14,041 nucleotides of DNA, taken from the NCBI GenBank assembly GCA_011192085.1, contig DUEQ01000412.1, forward strand, positions 1 through 14,041, in the 5' to 3' direction. A program made the translations under genes and the position numbers. Numbering within the stretch: the first letter of the stretch is position 1; each line of letters begins with the position of its first letter. Source of the stretch: Caldilineae bacterium (GTDB lineage: Bacteria > Chloroflexota > Anaerolineae > J102). The notes beneath the pieces were generated by a model. The model searched no databases, had not been told where the DNA came from, and worked only from the letters and a program-made list of their open reading frames with translations. Below, one piece after another: positions 1 through 7,952 of this stretch.

Positions 1-58
1 TGAATACTTCCTTTCCCTGGGCTGATGCGCCACCTGGCTCTTGCAAATCTGCTGCATT

Positions 59-1609
59 ATGACTGACTCAAATCTGCTTCCCTCCGGTCTACCCCGCATC
101 GAACATCTGGAGATGCGGAACATCACCAAGCGTTTCCCCGGCGTCTTGGCCAACGATCACATCCACTTCGACGTGCGGGCCGGGGAAATTCACGCGCTTT
201 TGGGTGAGAATGGCGCGGGGAAAAGCACCCTGATGAAAATCCTCTACGGCTTGTACCAACCCGACGAGGGTGAGATCGTCATCAATGGCGAGAGCGTGCG
301 CATCCACTCGCCTACCGACGCCATCCGCCGCGGCATCGGCATGATCCACCAACATTTCATGCTGGTAGAGACGGTGACCGTAGCCGAGAATGTGGCCTTG
401 GGCCTGAAATCGCCCCACGAGCCCCTGCTCGACCTGGGCGCGGTCTCAGAGCGCATCCTGGCGCTTTCGGAGAAGTACGGGCTCCAGGTCGACCCCCAGG
501 CGGTCATCAACGACCTGGCTGTGGGGGAGCGCCAGCGCGTGGAGATCATCAAGGCCCTGCATCGGGGCGCGGCTCTGCTCATTCTGGACGAGCCCACCGC
601 GGTGCTCACCCCGCAGGAGGTGGAGGACTTGTTCCATATCTTCCGCAACATGGCCAAGGAGGGGCACGCGCTCATCTTTATTTCCCATAAAATGGATGAG
701 ATCTTCGCGCTCACCGACCGGGTGACGGTGCTGCGGGATGGTCGGGTCATCGGCACGGTAATGACCGAAGAGACGAATAAGCGGGAGCTGGCCCGGATGA
801 TGGTGGGACGCGAGGTGCTGTTCGAGCGGGAGAAGCGGCCCGTTGAGCAGGGCGAGTCCCGCTTGCGTCTGGAGCATGTCCATGTCGTGGGCAGGGATGG
901 CCTCCCCCTGCTCAAAGATGTCACCTTCGAGGTGCGAAGCGGGGAGATATTGGGCGTGGCCGGAGTCTCGGGCAATGGGCAGCGCCCCCTGGCCGAGGCC
1001 ATCGTGGGCTTGCAGCCCGTCGCCAGCGGCAAAATCATCATGGAAGGGAAGGATGTGACCCATCTCCCCCCGGTGGAGATGTACGAGATCGGCATTTCTT
1101 ACATCCCCGAAGAGCGGATGCATGATGGCGTGATCAAGGATTTCAGCGTGGCGGACAACGCCATCCTGCAAGACCACGACCGCCAACCCTTCAGCCGCGG
1201 CATCTTTCTCAATTTCAAAGCCATCGAAGCCCACGCCCGCCATCTGGTCCGCTCCTACCGCATCAAAACCCCGGACCTGAAGACGCCTGTCAAGAACCTG
1301 TCGGGAGGCAATATCCAGAAGCTGATCCTGGCCCGCGAGCTCTCCCGCCATCCCCGAGTGCTCATCGCGGCCCAACCCACCCGCGGGGTCGATATCGGCG
1401 CCACGGAATACATCCACGCCCGTCTGCTAGAACAGCGGGAGCATGGCCTGGCCACGCTCCTTATCTCCGAGGACCTGGATGAGGTGAAAGCCCTCTCCGA
1501 CCGCATCCTGGTGCTCTATCGCGGGGAGAGCATGGGCATTGTGGATGCTGAGCGCGTGAGCATCGAGGAGCTGGGCCTGATGATGGCAGGCGAGAAGCGG
1601 ATGACCTAA
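59..1609 (+). CDS. ABC importer ATP-binding protein, nucleoside/BMP (YufO-like) type
   Basis: This is a cytoplasmic duplicated ATPase that would power uptake of a small solute, most likely a nucleoside or sugar, through a two-subunit permease fed by a BMP-family lipoprotein. Numbering from the ATG at 59 (516 aa), the first half has Walker [10 protein letters not shown] at 49-57, a variant signature LAVGERQ at 153-159, Walker B LLILDE at 173-178 and a switch His in ISH at 208-210. The second half has the degenerate GVSGNGQ loop at 302-308, LSGGN at 414-418 and LIAAQPTRG at 435-443. The VGERQ signature plus the AAQPTRG tail are typical of the YufO/NupO group rather than RbsA or MglA. A TTG at 41 in frame would add six residues; ATG 59 is preferred, and ATG 113 is another option. 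No clear ribosome site is visible. No permease or binding protein lies in the window, so partners must be to the left or elsewhere. The stop abuts that of convergent rlmN. Confidence 0.93.
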   Translation: MTDSNLLPSGLPRIEHLEMRNITKRFPGVLANDHIHFDVRAGEIHALLGENGAGKSTLMKILYGLYQPDEGEIVINGESVRIHSPTDAIRRGIGMIHQHFMLVETVTVAENVALGLKSPHEPLLDLGAVSERILALSEKYGLQVDPQAVINDLAVGERQRVEIIKALHRGAALLILDEPTAVLTPQEVEDLFHIFRNMAKEGHALIFISHKMDEIFALTDRVTVLRDGRVIGTVMTEETNKRELARMMVGREVLFEREKRPVEQGESRLRLEHVHVVGRDGLPLLKDVTFEVRSGEILGVAGVSGNGQRPLAEAIVGLQPVASGKIIMEGKDVTHLPPVEMYEIGISYIPEERMHDGVIKDFSVADNAILQDHDRQPFSRGIFLNFKAIEAHARHLVRSYRIKTPDLKTPVKNLSGGNIQKLILARELSRHPRVLIAAQPTRGVDIGATEYIHARLLEQREHGLATLLISEDLDEVKALSDRILVLYRGESMGIVDAERVSIEELGLMMAGEKRMT

Positions 1610-2719
1610 CTATGCCCGGATGAACTGCAACACGTCGGGCTGCTGCGCGGCCTGGCGCAACTGCCCGCAGCCCGCGCTGATCTCGACGCCTCGGCGCAGG
1701 CGCACCGTCGTGGTGACGCCGCCCGCTTCCAGCACCTGCTGAAAGCGCCGCACCGCCTCGGGTGAGCTGGGCTGGTAGGGCGAGCCGGGCGTGGGGTTGA
1801 GGGGGATGAGGTTGACGTGGGCCTTGCGCACGGGCGTGAGCAGATCGACTAGCAGATGCGCCTGCTCCACCGAATCGTTGATCCCGCGCATCATGGCGTA
1901 CTCGAAGGTGACCCGACGGCGGGTCTTTTCCTGGTAGCGCACCAGGGCGTCGATAAGTTTGGGCAGGTGATAACGTTGGTTGATGGGAACCAGCTTGTTG
2001 CGCAGACGGTCGGTGGGCGCGTGCAACGACACCGCCAGGCGAATGGGCAGCGATTCCTCCTCGGCCAGACGATCGATTTTGGGGACCAGCCCCACGGTGG
2101 AAAGGGTGATGTTGCGGGCGGAGAGCGCGAAGGTCTTGGGATCGGCGATGGCGCGCAGGGCCTGCATGGTGGCGTCGTAATTGGCCAGGGGTTCGCCCAT
2201 GCCCATGATGACGATGTTGGTCACCCGGCTGGGGCGCTGCACTGCCAACCCCTCGCTGTCGGGCGCGTCCTCGCGCAGCCAGCGCTCGAACCAGTGCACC
2301 TGGGCGATGATCTCGCCTGGACTGAGATTGCGGGTGAGCCCGCCCATGCCCGTGGCGCAGAAGGGGCAGCCGATGCCGCAACCCACCTGGGTGGAGATGC
2401 ATACCGTGCGGCGCTTGTCATAAAGCATGAGGACAACTTCGATGGTGGCGCCGTCGGGCAGGCGGAAGAGGGTTTTGCGCGTCTCGCCATGGGCGTCATC
2501 CACCTGCACGATGCGCTCCAATGGATTGACGACGCTCTCCGCGGCCAGGCGCTCCCGCAGGCGCTTGGGCAAATTGGTCATCTGCATGGGGTCGGTGACC
2601 AGGTTCTTGTGCAGCCACTCGTAGACCTGGTTGCCCCGATATGGGGGCTCGCCCCAGGATGTCATCAAGTCCTGGAGTTGTCCGCGTGTGAAATCGAGCA
2701 AGAGGATTTTGAAGGTCAT
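1610..2719 (-). CDS. rlmN: 23S rRNA (adenine-2503-C2)/tRNA A37 methyltransferase RlmN
   Basis: This is a radical-SAM dual-specificity RNA methyltransferase that adds a C2 methyl to A2503 of 23S rRNA and, in some bacteria, to A37 of tRNAs. Numbering from the ATG at 2719 (369 aa), the CxxxCxxC iron-sulfur motif is C114, C118 and C121. The two cysteines of the methyl-transfer mechanism are C107 (in VCISTQVGC) and C351 (in ISAGCGQL), spaced as in E. coli RlmN. GMGEPLANYD, the SAM-binding GEP motif, is present. A C-terminal cysteine with an intact core argues for RlmN; Cfr is a resistance paralogue with similar motifs, but this has the housekeeping-type sequence. An ATG at 2734 would add five residues, but the GGAG just after it sits 9 nt before the ATG at 2719, so 2719 is preferred. 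It is the last gene of the recJ group, 36 nt after the HAD gene. Confidence 0.96.
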   Translation of the reverse strand: MTFKILLLDFTRGQLQDLMTSWGEPPYRGNQVYEWLHKNLVTDPMQMTNLPKRLRERLAAESVVNPLERIVQVDDAHGETRKTLFRLPDGATIEVVLMLYDKRRTVCISTQVGCGIGCPFCATGMGGLTRNLSPGEIIAQVHWFERWLREDAPDSEGLAVQRPSRVTNIVIMGMGEPLANYDATMQALRAIADPKTFALSARNITLSTVGLVPKIDRLAEEESLPIRLAVSLHAPTDRLRNKLVPINQRYHLPKLIDALVRYQEKTRRRVTFEYAMMRGINDSVEQAHLLVDLLTPVRKAHVNLIPLNPTPGSPYQPSSPEAVRRFQQVLEAGGVTTTVRLRRGVEISAGCGQLRQAAQQPDVLQFIRA

Positions 2720-2755
2720 TGCGATGTACTCCATCGCTGATAAACAGCTGTGAGC

Positions 2756-3547
2756 TTAGGCCAGCAAGGCCCGTAAGTCCTCAATAATCCAGTCCGGCCG
2801 GGGATCATAAGCCTCGGCCTGCTCGCGGCTGGCGATGCCCGTGAGCACGCAGATGGTTTTTAGACCCGCGCGATGCCCGCCCAGGATGTCGGTCTCCAGC
2901 CGGTCGCCTAGCATGACCGTCTCCTCGGGCCGCGCGCCCAGGATGGTCAGGGCCTGACGGAAGATGCCCGGCTGCGGCTTGCCGATGACGATGGGAGTCT
3001 GATCGGTGGCGGCTTCGAGAAAGGCCTGAATGGCCCCTGCGCCGGGCACGATGCCCCGCTCGGAGGGAAACGTGCGGTCGGGATTGGTTTGCACCCAGGG
3101 CGCGCCCGCGCGGATGGCCAGTGTGGCCTCGGCGCAGAGGGCGTAGTTCGCCTCGGTGTCCATGGCAGACACCACGAGCTCGGCCTCATCGGCCTGCCCG
3201 GTCAACCGGTATCCGGCCTCCTCCAAATCCACGCGGATGCCGTCGCCGCCGACGACCAGGACCTGGCGGGGTGGGGGAAAATTCTTATTGACATAATATA
3301 CAGTGGCCAGGGCGGAGGTGAAGATGGCATCCTCGTGCACCCGAATGCCCATCTCGCCGAGGCGCTGCACATAGGCTGCGGGCGTGCGGGTGGCGTTGTT
3401 GGTGAGGAAGAGAAAAGGCGTGTGGGTTTCCTGAAGGGCGTGGATGAAGTCGCTGGCCGCGGGGAGGGGGCGCGCGCCATGATAGAGCACGCCGTCCATG
3501 TCGATGAGCCAGGCTTTGAGGGAGGAGAAGGGAGGTTTGAGGGGCAT
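2756..3547 (-). CDS. HAD superfamily IIA phosphatase (NagD-like)
   Basis: This 263-aa protein is a small-molecule phosphatase of the HAD-IIA (NagD/p-nitrophenylphosphatase/phosphoglycolate phosphatase-like) family. Motif I is DMDG with nucleophile D16 and acid/base D18. Motif II is the LTNN at 48-51, which is diagnostic for HAD-IIA. The motif III lysine is K190 in IGKPQPG, and motif IV is GDRLETD with the Mg-binding acids D215 and D220. The C2-type cap lies between about residues 65 and 180. The length is normal for the family. The substrate cannot be read from sequence; housekeeping roles such as clearing nucleotide or phosphoglycolate by-products are known for relatives. It lies between the membrane microprotein and rlmN. 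The start ATG has no Shine-Dalgarno site, and the 117 nt before it hold heptad array 1 (3618-3671). Confidence 0.9.
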   Translation of the reverse strand: MPLKPPFSSLKAWLIDMDGVLYHGARPLPAASDFIHALQETHTPFLFLTNNATRTPAAYVQRLGEMGIRVHEDAIFTSALATVYYVNKNFPPPRQVLVVGGDGIRVDLEEAGYRLTGQADEAELVVSAMDTEANYALCAEATLAIRAGAPWVQTNPDRTFPSERGIVPGAGAIQAFLEAATDQTPIVIGKPQPGIFRQALTILGARPEETVMLGDRLETDILGGHRAGLKTICVLTGIASREQAEAYDPRPDWIIEDLRALLA

Positions 3548-3617
3548 GGTTTGGTTGGGTGAAGGGATTTCGTTGGCAAAAATGCGCTGGTCGCGAGTTT
3601 GGACGCGTCTTTAGCTT

Positions 3618-3671
3618 GACGTAAAACGTAATGCGTAAAACGTAAGGAGGTTACGCAGCGCGCATTACATT
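3618..3671. repeat. Heptad array 1: 7-bp units in two opposed arms
   Basis: On the + strand four in-phase 7-mers run from 3618 to 3645: GACGTAA, AACGTAA, TGCGTAA, AACGTAA. After the 5-nt spacer GGAGG come three 7-mers in reverse orientation from 3651 to 3671: TTACGCA, GCGCGCA, TTACATT. TGCGTAA (3632-3638) and TTACGCA (3651-3657) are exact inverse copies, as are GTAATGCG (3628-3635) and CGCATTAC (3661-3668). The TAA stop of the small membrane gene (3665-3667) lies in the last reverse unit. No T-run follows in either direction, so this is not a standard terminator. The remaining bases before the HAD gene (3548-3617) hold no recognised signal. Confidence 0.75.
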
Positions 3672-3886
3672 TCGGCCATGTCCTCTTCTACATCCCTCGC
3701 CGCGGTGGCAATGGCCCAGGCCACGACGAACCAGCTCACGCCGCTGATGGCCAGGGCCATGAGGATGCTGAGGGGGTTCGCGGGCACAGCGCCTTTGACG
3801 ATGCCGAAGAGCGCCAGCAGGATGGCGACGCTCCCCGCGACGAGGCCGATCTTGACCGGACCGGAAAGGGCTTTCAGATGGTTCAT
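3665..3886 (-). CDS. Small membrane protein with two predicted helices, function unknown
   Basis: This 73-aa protein is not recognised as a named family. Two hydrophobic segments, about residues 11-32 and 38-62, are joined by a short KGAVPANPL turn, followed by an acidic tail (RDVEEDMAEM). The layout suggests a hairpin in the cytoplasmic membrane. It is probably real: a strong AAGGA site overlaps the TAA stop of recJ, and the ATG follows only 12 nt after that stop, so it should be translated from the recJ message and may be coupled to it. Its own stop codon is supplied by heptad array 1. The ATP-synthase helper AtpZ/AtpI is a two-helix protein of similar size, but no atp genes are near and the match is only in shape. 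Confidence 0.72.
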   Translation of the reverse strand: MNHLKALSGPVKIGLVAGSVAILLALFGIVKGAVPANPLSILMALAISGVSWFVVAWAIATAARDVEEDMAEM

Positions 3887-3898
3887 TATCCTATTTCC

Positions 3899-5638
3899 TT
3901 ATGCCGGACGTAGCTCCGGCGGCACGCCGCGGCCTGCGGGTTTGATATCCAGGATCTGTAATTGCAAAGAGCGGCGGTCGCGCCACACGTTTTCGGTGAG
4001 ATAGGCGGCCACATCCACCCGCATGGGCAGGGGCTCCGTCCGCTGCGCCTGACCGAAGGCGATGGCATCGAAGGTGACGACGCCGTCGGAGAGCCTCAAC
4101 TTCAAATGCTTGCCCTCGCTTCCCACCAGATACTGGCCTTTGACCAACAGGTCGGGGATGGCGATGACGGGCCTGGGGTTGGCGCTGCCCGTGGGTTCCA
4201 GTTCTTGCAGCTTGTTCAACAGCGCGTAATCCAGCTCCCGCAGGGGGGCGATGACGTCGATGTCCAGGGATTTGATCAGATCGGCGGGCCGGATTTGCTC
4301 CGCCGCGATGGCGTTGAGGCAGCGGCGCAGTTGGGGCAGGTTGTCGATGGGCAGGGTGAAGCCCGCGGCCGCAGCATGGCCGCCATAGCGGATGAGGAGC
4401 TCGGCGCACTGGTCCAGTGCATGGGTGATGTGGAATTGAGGGATGCTGCGAGCGGAGCCGCGGGCCGCGTCGCCATTAAGATGCGCTACCAGCGCGGGCC
4501 GAAAGTAGTGCTCCTTCAGGCGGCTGGCCACCAACCCGGCGATGCCAGGATTCAGATCGTCGCGAGCCACCAACAGCACATGCTCGGGCGGATGATCCCC
4601 CAGCTCGCGGATGGCCCACTGCACCGCCTCGTTGGTGAGGGCCTGGCGCTGTCGGTTGAGCATATCGAGCTGATAGGCGATCTCCTCGGCCTGGGCAGAG
4701 GTGGTCGCCATGAGCAGGTTATAGGCCAGGACAGCGCTCTCCAGCCGGCCTGCGGCGTTCAGCCTGGGACCGAGCCGGAAACCGATGGCGGTGGCGTCGA
4801 TCTCCCGGGGATCCAGGCCCGAACGTTGGGCCAGCGCCCGAATGCCGGGGCGATGCGCCGCTCGCAGAGCCTCCAGCCCCCGCTGTACCAGGATGCGGTT
4901 CTCTCCCACCAGGGGCATGATGTCGGCCACCGTGCCCAATGCCACCAGGTCCAGCAGGTCCTCTTCGGTCAGCGTCACGGGTTTGGGCGCCACGGGCGAG
5001 TTCGCTTCCACGCGAAGCAGGGCCTGGGCCAGCTTAAACGCCACCCCGACCCCCGCGAAATCCCGAAAAGGGTATTTCGATTCGGGCAGCTTGGGGTTCA
5101 CCACCACGTCCGCGTCGGGCACCTCCGATCCGATGGAATGATGGTCGGTGATGATCATCTCCAGGCCGATGGCTTTGCCAAAGGCCACCTCCTCCATCGC
5201 CCGGATGCCGCAATCCACGGTGACGACGGTGCGGATCCCCTGGCTTTTCAGCCATTCCAGCGCGCCGGTGTTCAGCCCATACCCTTCATCCACGCGATGA
5301 GGAATGTAGGGCGTGACCTGTGCGCCCAGCGCGCGTAGAGTCTGCACCATCACCGCGGTGGAGGTGACGCCGTCCGCATCGAAATCGCCGTAAACCGCGA
5401 TGGCGCGCCCCTGTTGGATGGCGCGGCGCAGCCGAGTGACAGCCTCGGTCACGCCGATGAGGCGGAATGGGTCGTCGGAGCGGGTGCGCTGGCCGAAGAA
5501 TTCCGCCACGTCATCGGGCTCGGTGACGCCGCGGTTATAGAGGATTTGCTGGATGATGGGATGGAGGTGGGGATAGCGAGCGCGTACGTGGGGGGGAACG
5601 GGGGAAGGCAATTCCCATTGCGTGGGGATGATCGTCAA
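3899..5638 (-). CDS. recJ: Single-stranded-DNA-specific 5'-3' exonuclease RecJ
   Basis: RecJ degrades single-stranded DNA 5' to 3' in recombination, mismatch and base-excision repair, using two metal ions. Numbering from the TTG at 5638 (579 aa), the DHH-domain motifs are DFDADG at 85-90, DCG at 142-144 and TDHH at 164-167. The DHHA1 domain has GGHAAAAGF at 419-427. The C-terminal stretch after about 490 fits the OB fold of RecJ. Length is normal. An in-frame ATG at 5677 would add 13 basic residues, but it overlaps the -10 box of the only visible promoter. The TTG has AGGAAG (5645-5650) six bases upstream, so I chose the TTG. If the gene is also read from further upstream, the longer form remains possible. 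It heads the recJ / membrane microprotein / HAD phosphatase / rlmN group. Confidence 0.93.
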   Translation of the reverse strand: MTIIPTQWELPSPVPPHVRARYPHLHPIIQQILYNRGVTEPDDVAEFFGQRTRSDDPFRLIGVTEAVTRLRRAIQQGRAIAVYGDFDADGVTSTAVMVQTLRALGAQVTPYIPHRVDEGYGLNTGALEWLKSQGIRTVVTVDCGIRAMEEVAFGKAIGLEMIITDHHSIGSEVPDADVVVNPKLPESKYPFRDFAGVGVAFKLAQALLRVEANSPVAPKPVTLTEEDLLDLVALGTVADIMPLVGENRILVQRGLEALRAAHRPGIRALAQRSGLDPREIDATAIGFRLGPRLNAAGRLESAVLAYNLLMATTSAQAEEIAYQLDMLNRQRQALTNEAVQWAIRELGDHPPEHVLLVARDDLNPGIAGLVASRLKEHYFRPALVAHLNGDAARGSARSIPQFHITHALDQCAELLIRYGGHAAAAGFTLPIDNLPQLRRCLNAIAAEQIRPADLIKSLDIDVIAPLRELDYALLNKLQELEPTGSANPRPVIAIPDLLVKGQYLVGSEGKHLKLRLSDGVVTFDAIAFGQAQRTEPLPMRVDVAAYLTENVWRDRRSLQLQILDIKPAGRGVPPELRPA

Positions 5639-5644
5639 GTTTGA

Positions 5645-5650
5645 CTTCCT
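5645..5650 (-). promoter_or_regulatory. Ribosome binding site deciding the recJ start
   Basis: AGGAAG on the - strand lies six bases before TTG (5636-5638) and inside the reading frame that would run from ATG 5677. It is one of the few good Shine-Dalgarno matches in the window, so its position supports the TTG start of recJ. Confidence 0.65.
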
Positions 5651-5675
5651 TTTGTGGTGGATTTTGGCACGCTTC

Positions 5676-5705
5676 ATTATATCCGCAAGCGCGGCGGTTG
5701 GACAA
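5676..5705 (-). promoter_or_regulatory. Sigma70-type promoter for recJ group
   Basis: On the - strand, TTGTCC (5700-5705; 4 of 6 matches to TTGACA) is followed by an 18-bp spacer and a perfect TATAAT (5676-5681). Transcription would begin near 5668-5669, giving a leader of about 30 nt before the TTG start of recJ. The site lies downstream of the terminator of the preceding group, where a new promoter is expected. Confidence 0.7.
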
Positions 5706-5796
5706 TTCAGCCCGATGACGACGTCAATCCCGCCCCAGCAAACGTCGCATGAATAGACATTATCGGAAATGAGCCACGGCGCCCTCTAGTCGGACA

Positions 5797-5832
5797 TAAA
5801 AACCTCGCCACGGACGCGCAGAGAGCGAGGTT
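5797..5832 (-). terminator. Intrinsic terminator of the alaS-to-glycosyltransferase group
   Basis: Read on the - strand, AACCTCGC (5825-5832) and GCGAGGTT (5801-5808) are perfect 8-bp arms around a 16-nt loop. The second arm runs directly into further T residues (five Ts in total, ending about 5798). It starts 14 nt after the glycosyltransferase stop. The loop reads like the purine-rich CACGGACGCGCAGAGA-type phrase often seen between genes in several bacterial phyla, so it may be a repeat used as a terminator. Confidence 0.72.
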
Positions 5833-5846
5833 GCTCTGACCCAACC

Positions 5847-7040
5847 TCAGGAAACCAGCTCCCTATACGTCTCCAACACCCGGTCGGCGATGGCCTCCCA
5901 GCTGTACTGGGTGCGGACGACCTCCTGGGCTCTGCGCGCGCGTTCCGAGGCAAGGTCGGGACGGCGTAGGGTATGGAGAATAGCGTGGGCGATGGCCTGA
6001 GGATCGTTGGGCACGCGCAGGCCCGTCACCCCATGCTCCACCACTTCGCTGAACCCGCCTACATCCCCCACGATGACGGGCGCGCCCGCGGCCATGGCCT
6101 CCAGGGCCACGATGCCGAAGGGCTCGTAGCGGCTGGGGAACACGGCCACATCCGCCACTGCGTAGATCTCATTCCGGGTCTGATCGCTGATGAACCCCAC
6201 CACCTGCACGCGGTCTTCCAGCCCCAACCTATGAATAAGCTCCACGATCTGGTCGGTGTAGGAGCCTTTTCCAGCCAGGATGAGTTTGGCGTTGGGGAAG
6301 TCCTCCAGCACCCTGGGCATGGCCTCCACCAGCAGGTCTGGGCCTTTTTCCCACTCCAGGCGGCCTACGAAGAAGATCAGAGGATCGTCGGGGCCAGCCC
6401 AGCGCCGCCGGATGTAGGGCAGGGCCTCGAGATGATCTCGCAGATGGATGATGAGGCGCTCATATTCCACGCCGTTGGGGATGACGCGGATCTTCTCCGG
6501 AGGAGCATGCAGGGCCTCGATGATCTCACTCCGCATGAATTCGCTGCATGCGATGATGAGATCGGCTTCTCGGGCCAGATACTGTTCGGCCAGGTGAATG
6601 CGCTCACTCAGGGGATGTCCCCACACGTTGCCCCGCCGCCGCCCCATCTCCGTGGCGTGGATAGTGACCACCATGGGGATGCCGTAGCGCTGATGGAGGT
6701 CATTGGCCACATAGCCGCTGAGCCAGTCATGGGCGTGCATCAGACTGAATCGTCGTCCAGAGGTGATGTGCCGGGTGATGACCGAGTTGAGCTGGTCATT
6801 CATGCGCCATACCTGCAAGTCGAATTCCTCACCCGTTTTGGGTTCAGTGGCATCCACGCGATAGACGGCGCCATACTGCCCCAGAGGCTCACAGTAATCC
6901 CCCAGGCCCTGGTACCGGGGGACGAATAGGTCCAGGAGCACGCGCTCGCTGAGGCGCGGCGCCAGGCCCTGCACATGCACGCCCAGACCGCCCACGCGTT
7001 GCAGATTGTATTCGGGAGAGATCATCAAATAGCGGTGCAT
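5847..7040 (-). CDS. Glycosyltransferase, GT4/GT5-like (glycogen-synthase fold GT-B)
   Basis: This 397-aa enzyme should transfer a sugar from an activated donor to a glycan or lipid acceptor in the cytoplasm. The N-terminal lobe begins with SPEY and GGLGVHV (17-23), which resembles the glucose-donor loop of bacterial and archaeal glycogen synthases, and has HAHDW at 102-106. The C-terminal lobe has GRLEWEKG (R227, K232) and the EX7E motif EPFGIVALE (E306, E314), followed by AAGAPVIVGDVGG. It could be a short archaeal-type glycogen or maltose-1-phosphate synthase, or a GT4 enzyme of envelope glycans or glycolipids; sequence alone does not decide, and no glgB, glgC or glgP is near. It begins 13 nt after the lipoprotein gene and is the last gene before the terminator. 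An in-frame ATG at 7025 is an alternative start, but HRYL before it fits the first beta strand. Confidence 0.88.
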   Translation of the reverse strand: MHRYLMISPEYNLQRVGGLGVHVQGLAPRLSERVLLDLFVPRYQGLGDYCEPLGQYGAVYRVDATEPKTGEEFDLQVWRMNDQLNSVITRHITSGRRFSLMHAHDWLSGYVANDLHQRYGIPMVVTIHATEMGRRRGNVWGHPLSERIHLAEQYLAREADLIIACSEFMRSEIIEALHAPPEKIRVIPNGVEYERLIIHLRDHLEALPYIRRRWAGPDDPLIFFVGRLEWEKGPDLLVEAMPRVLEDFPNAKLILAGKGSYTDQIVELIHRLGLEDRVQVVGFISDQTRNEIYAVADVAVFPSRYEPFGIVALEAMAAGAPVIVGDVGGFSEVVEHGVTGLRVPNDPQAIAHAILHTLRRPDLASERARRAQEVVRTQYSWEAIADRVLETYRELVS

Positions 7041-7053
7041 AGCGGGCGTGGTC

Positions 7054-7938
7054 TTATTTGATGAGGTGGGAATTGACGATGCCGATGGGCGGGATGTGAA
7101 CCTGCTTGAGCGCCTCGTTGTCGGGGCGATAGTCCGCGGCGCTGGTGATAAGGCGGATGGCTTCGTCCGCGGCCGCGTAGGCCAACGTCGCGGCGTAGTT
7201 GGGCGGCTTGCCCGCGAGGGCTTCGTAATCCTGAGCGAAGGATTCGGGGAGGTCCTTGGGTATGGGCGCGGCCCAGGGGATGGACCAGGTCAGGCCAGGC
7301 GCCCAACCTTCCAGGGCTTCTTCCCCGGCCACCGGCCCTGCTGCTTTGATCAATTCGGGGGATTCGAGATGGATTTGGGCCAGTGTCAGGGGATCGCCCA
7401 GCCAGATGGAGGGCTGGTTGACGGGCTGGGACCAGGCCGGGGGCAGGATGCCGAACATGGGCTGAAAGAGCTTCTGGTAATGCGCGCCGACCCCGGAGAA
7501 GGGCAGGATGAGGCCATCCGCGGGAACGCTGCGCACGGGCGCCAGAAGCAGCGCAGGGATGTCATGCGTTTGCAGAGCGGGGAGCGCGGCCATCGCGGTG
7601 TGTCCCTGGGGCGGCCCCAGGATCATGTGGATGTCGGGGTCTTGGGCCAGTTGATCGGGCAGTTTCGCGGCCAGTTCAGGATCGCCATCATCGTTCAGGG
7701 CCACCAGCTCGATCTTGGGCTCCTGGCCCCTTTCGTTCCATTGATCGATGCGCAGCTTCACCCCATTCAACGTATCATACCCCAGCGGGCGCGAAGGCCC
7801 CTCGAAGGGCGCGATGAGCCCGATCTTCACCACCTCGGGCGAGCCCACATCCTTGCACCCCGCCAGCGCCAACGCCAGCAGGATGATGGAGCCGATGACG
7901 CCCCATGCTTTGAATGAAACCGCGTTGTTTCCAGACAT
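7054..7938 (-). CDS. Compact LivK-like substrate-binding lipoprotein
   Basis: This 294-aa protein is predicted to be anchored outside the membrane and to bind a small ligand. A hydrophobic signal segment (10-27) ends in the lipobox LAGC, with C28 as the lipidated residue. The mature part begins VKIGLIAPFEGPSRPLGYDTLNGVKLRID, the typical first strand and helix of type I periplasmic binding proteins (branched-chain amino acid family). The end, SFAQDYEALAGKPPNYAATLAYAAADEAI, matches the usual penultimate helix. Family members are normally about 370-400 aa; here the middle, where the second lobe lies, looks shortened and poorly conserved. No permease or ATPase genes of the Liv type flank it. It may be a sensor or an envelope helper rather than a transporter subunit. 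It starts 14 nt after mltG. Confidence 0.78.
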   Translation of the reverse strand: MSGNNAVSFKAWGVIGSIILLALALAGCKDVGSPEVVKIGLIAPFEGPSRPLGYDTLNGVKLRIDQWNERGQEPKIELVALNDDGDPELAAKLPDQLAQDPDIHMILGPPQGHTAMAALPALQTHDIPALLLAPVRSVPADGLILPFSGVGAHYQKLFQPMFGILPPAWSQPVNQPSIWLGDPLTLAQIHLESPELIKAAGPVAGEEALEGWAPGLTWSIPWAAPIPKDLPESFAQDYEALAGKPPNYAATLAYAAADEAIRLITSAADYRPDNEALKQVHIPPIGIVNSHLIK

Positions 7939-7952
7939 TTGTCATCTATTTG

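Noticed and set aside
446..1417. - strand open frame opposite the ABC ATPase
   Set aside because: The + strand frame has all ABC motifs; the antisense frame shows none.
1607..1612. Shared bidirectional terminator between the ABC gene and rlmN
   Set aside because: The two stop codons are directly adjacent and I found no convincing hairpin with T-run at the junction.
3962..5338. Long + strand open frame of 458 codons opposite recJ
   Set aside because: It is antisense to a protein with complete RecJ motifs, has no recognisable domain, and is the kind of open frame that GC-rich codon use creates on the opposite strand.
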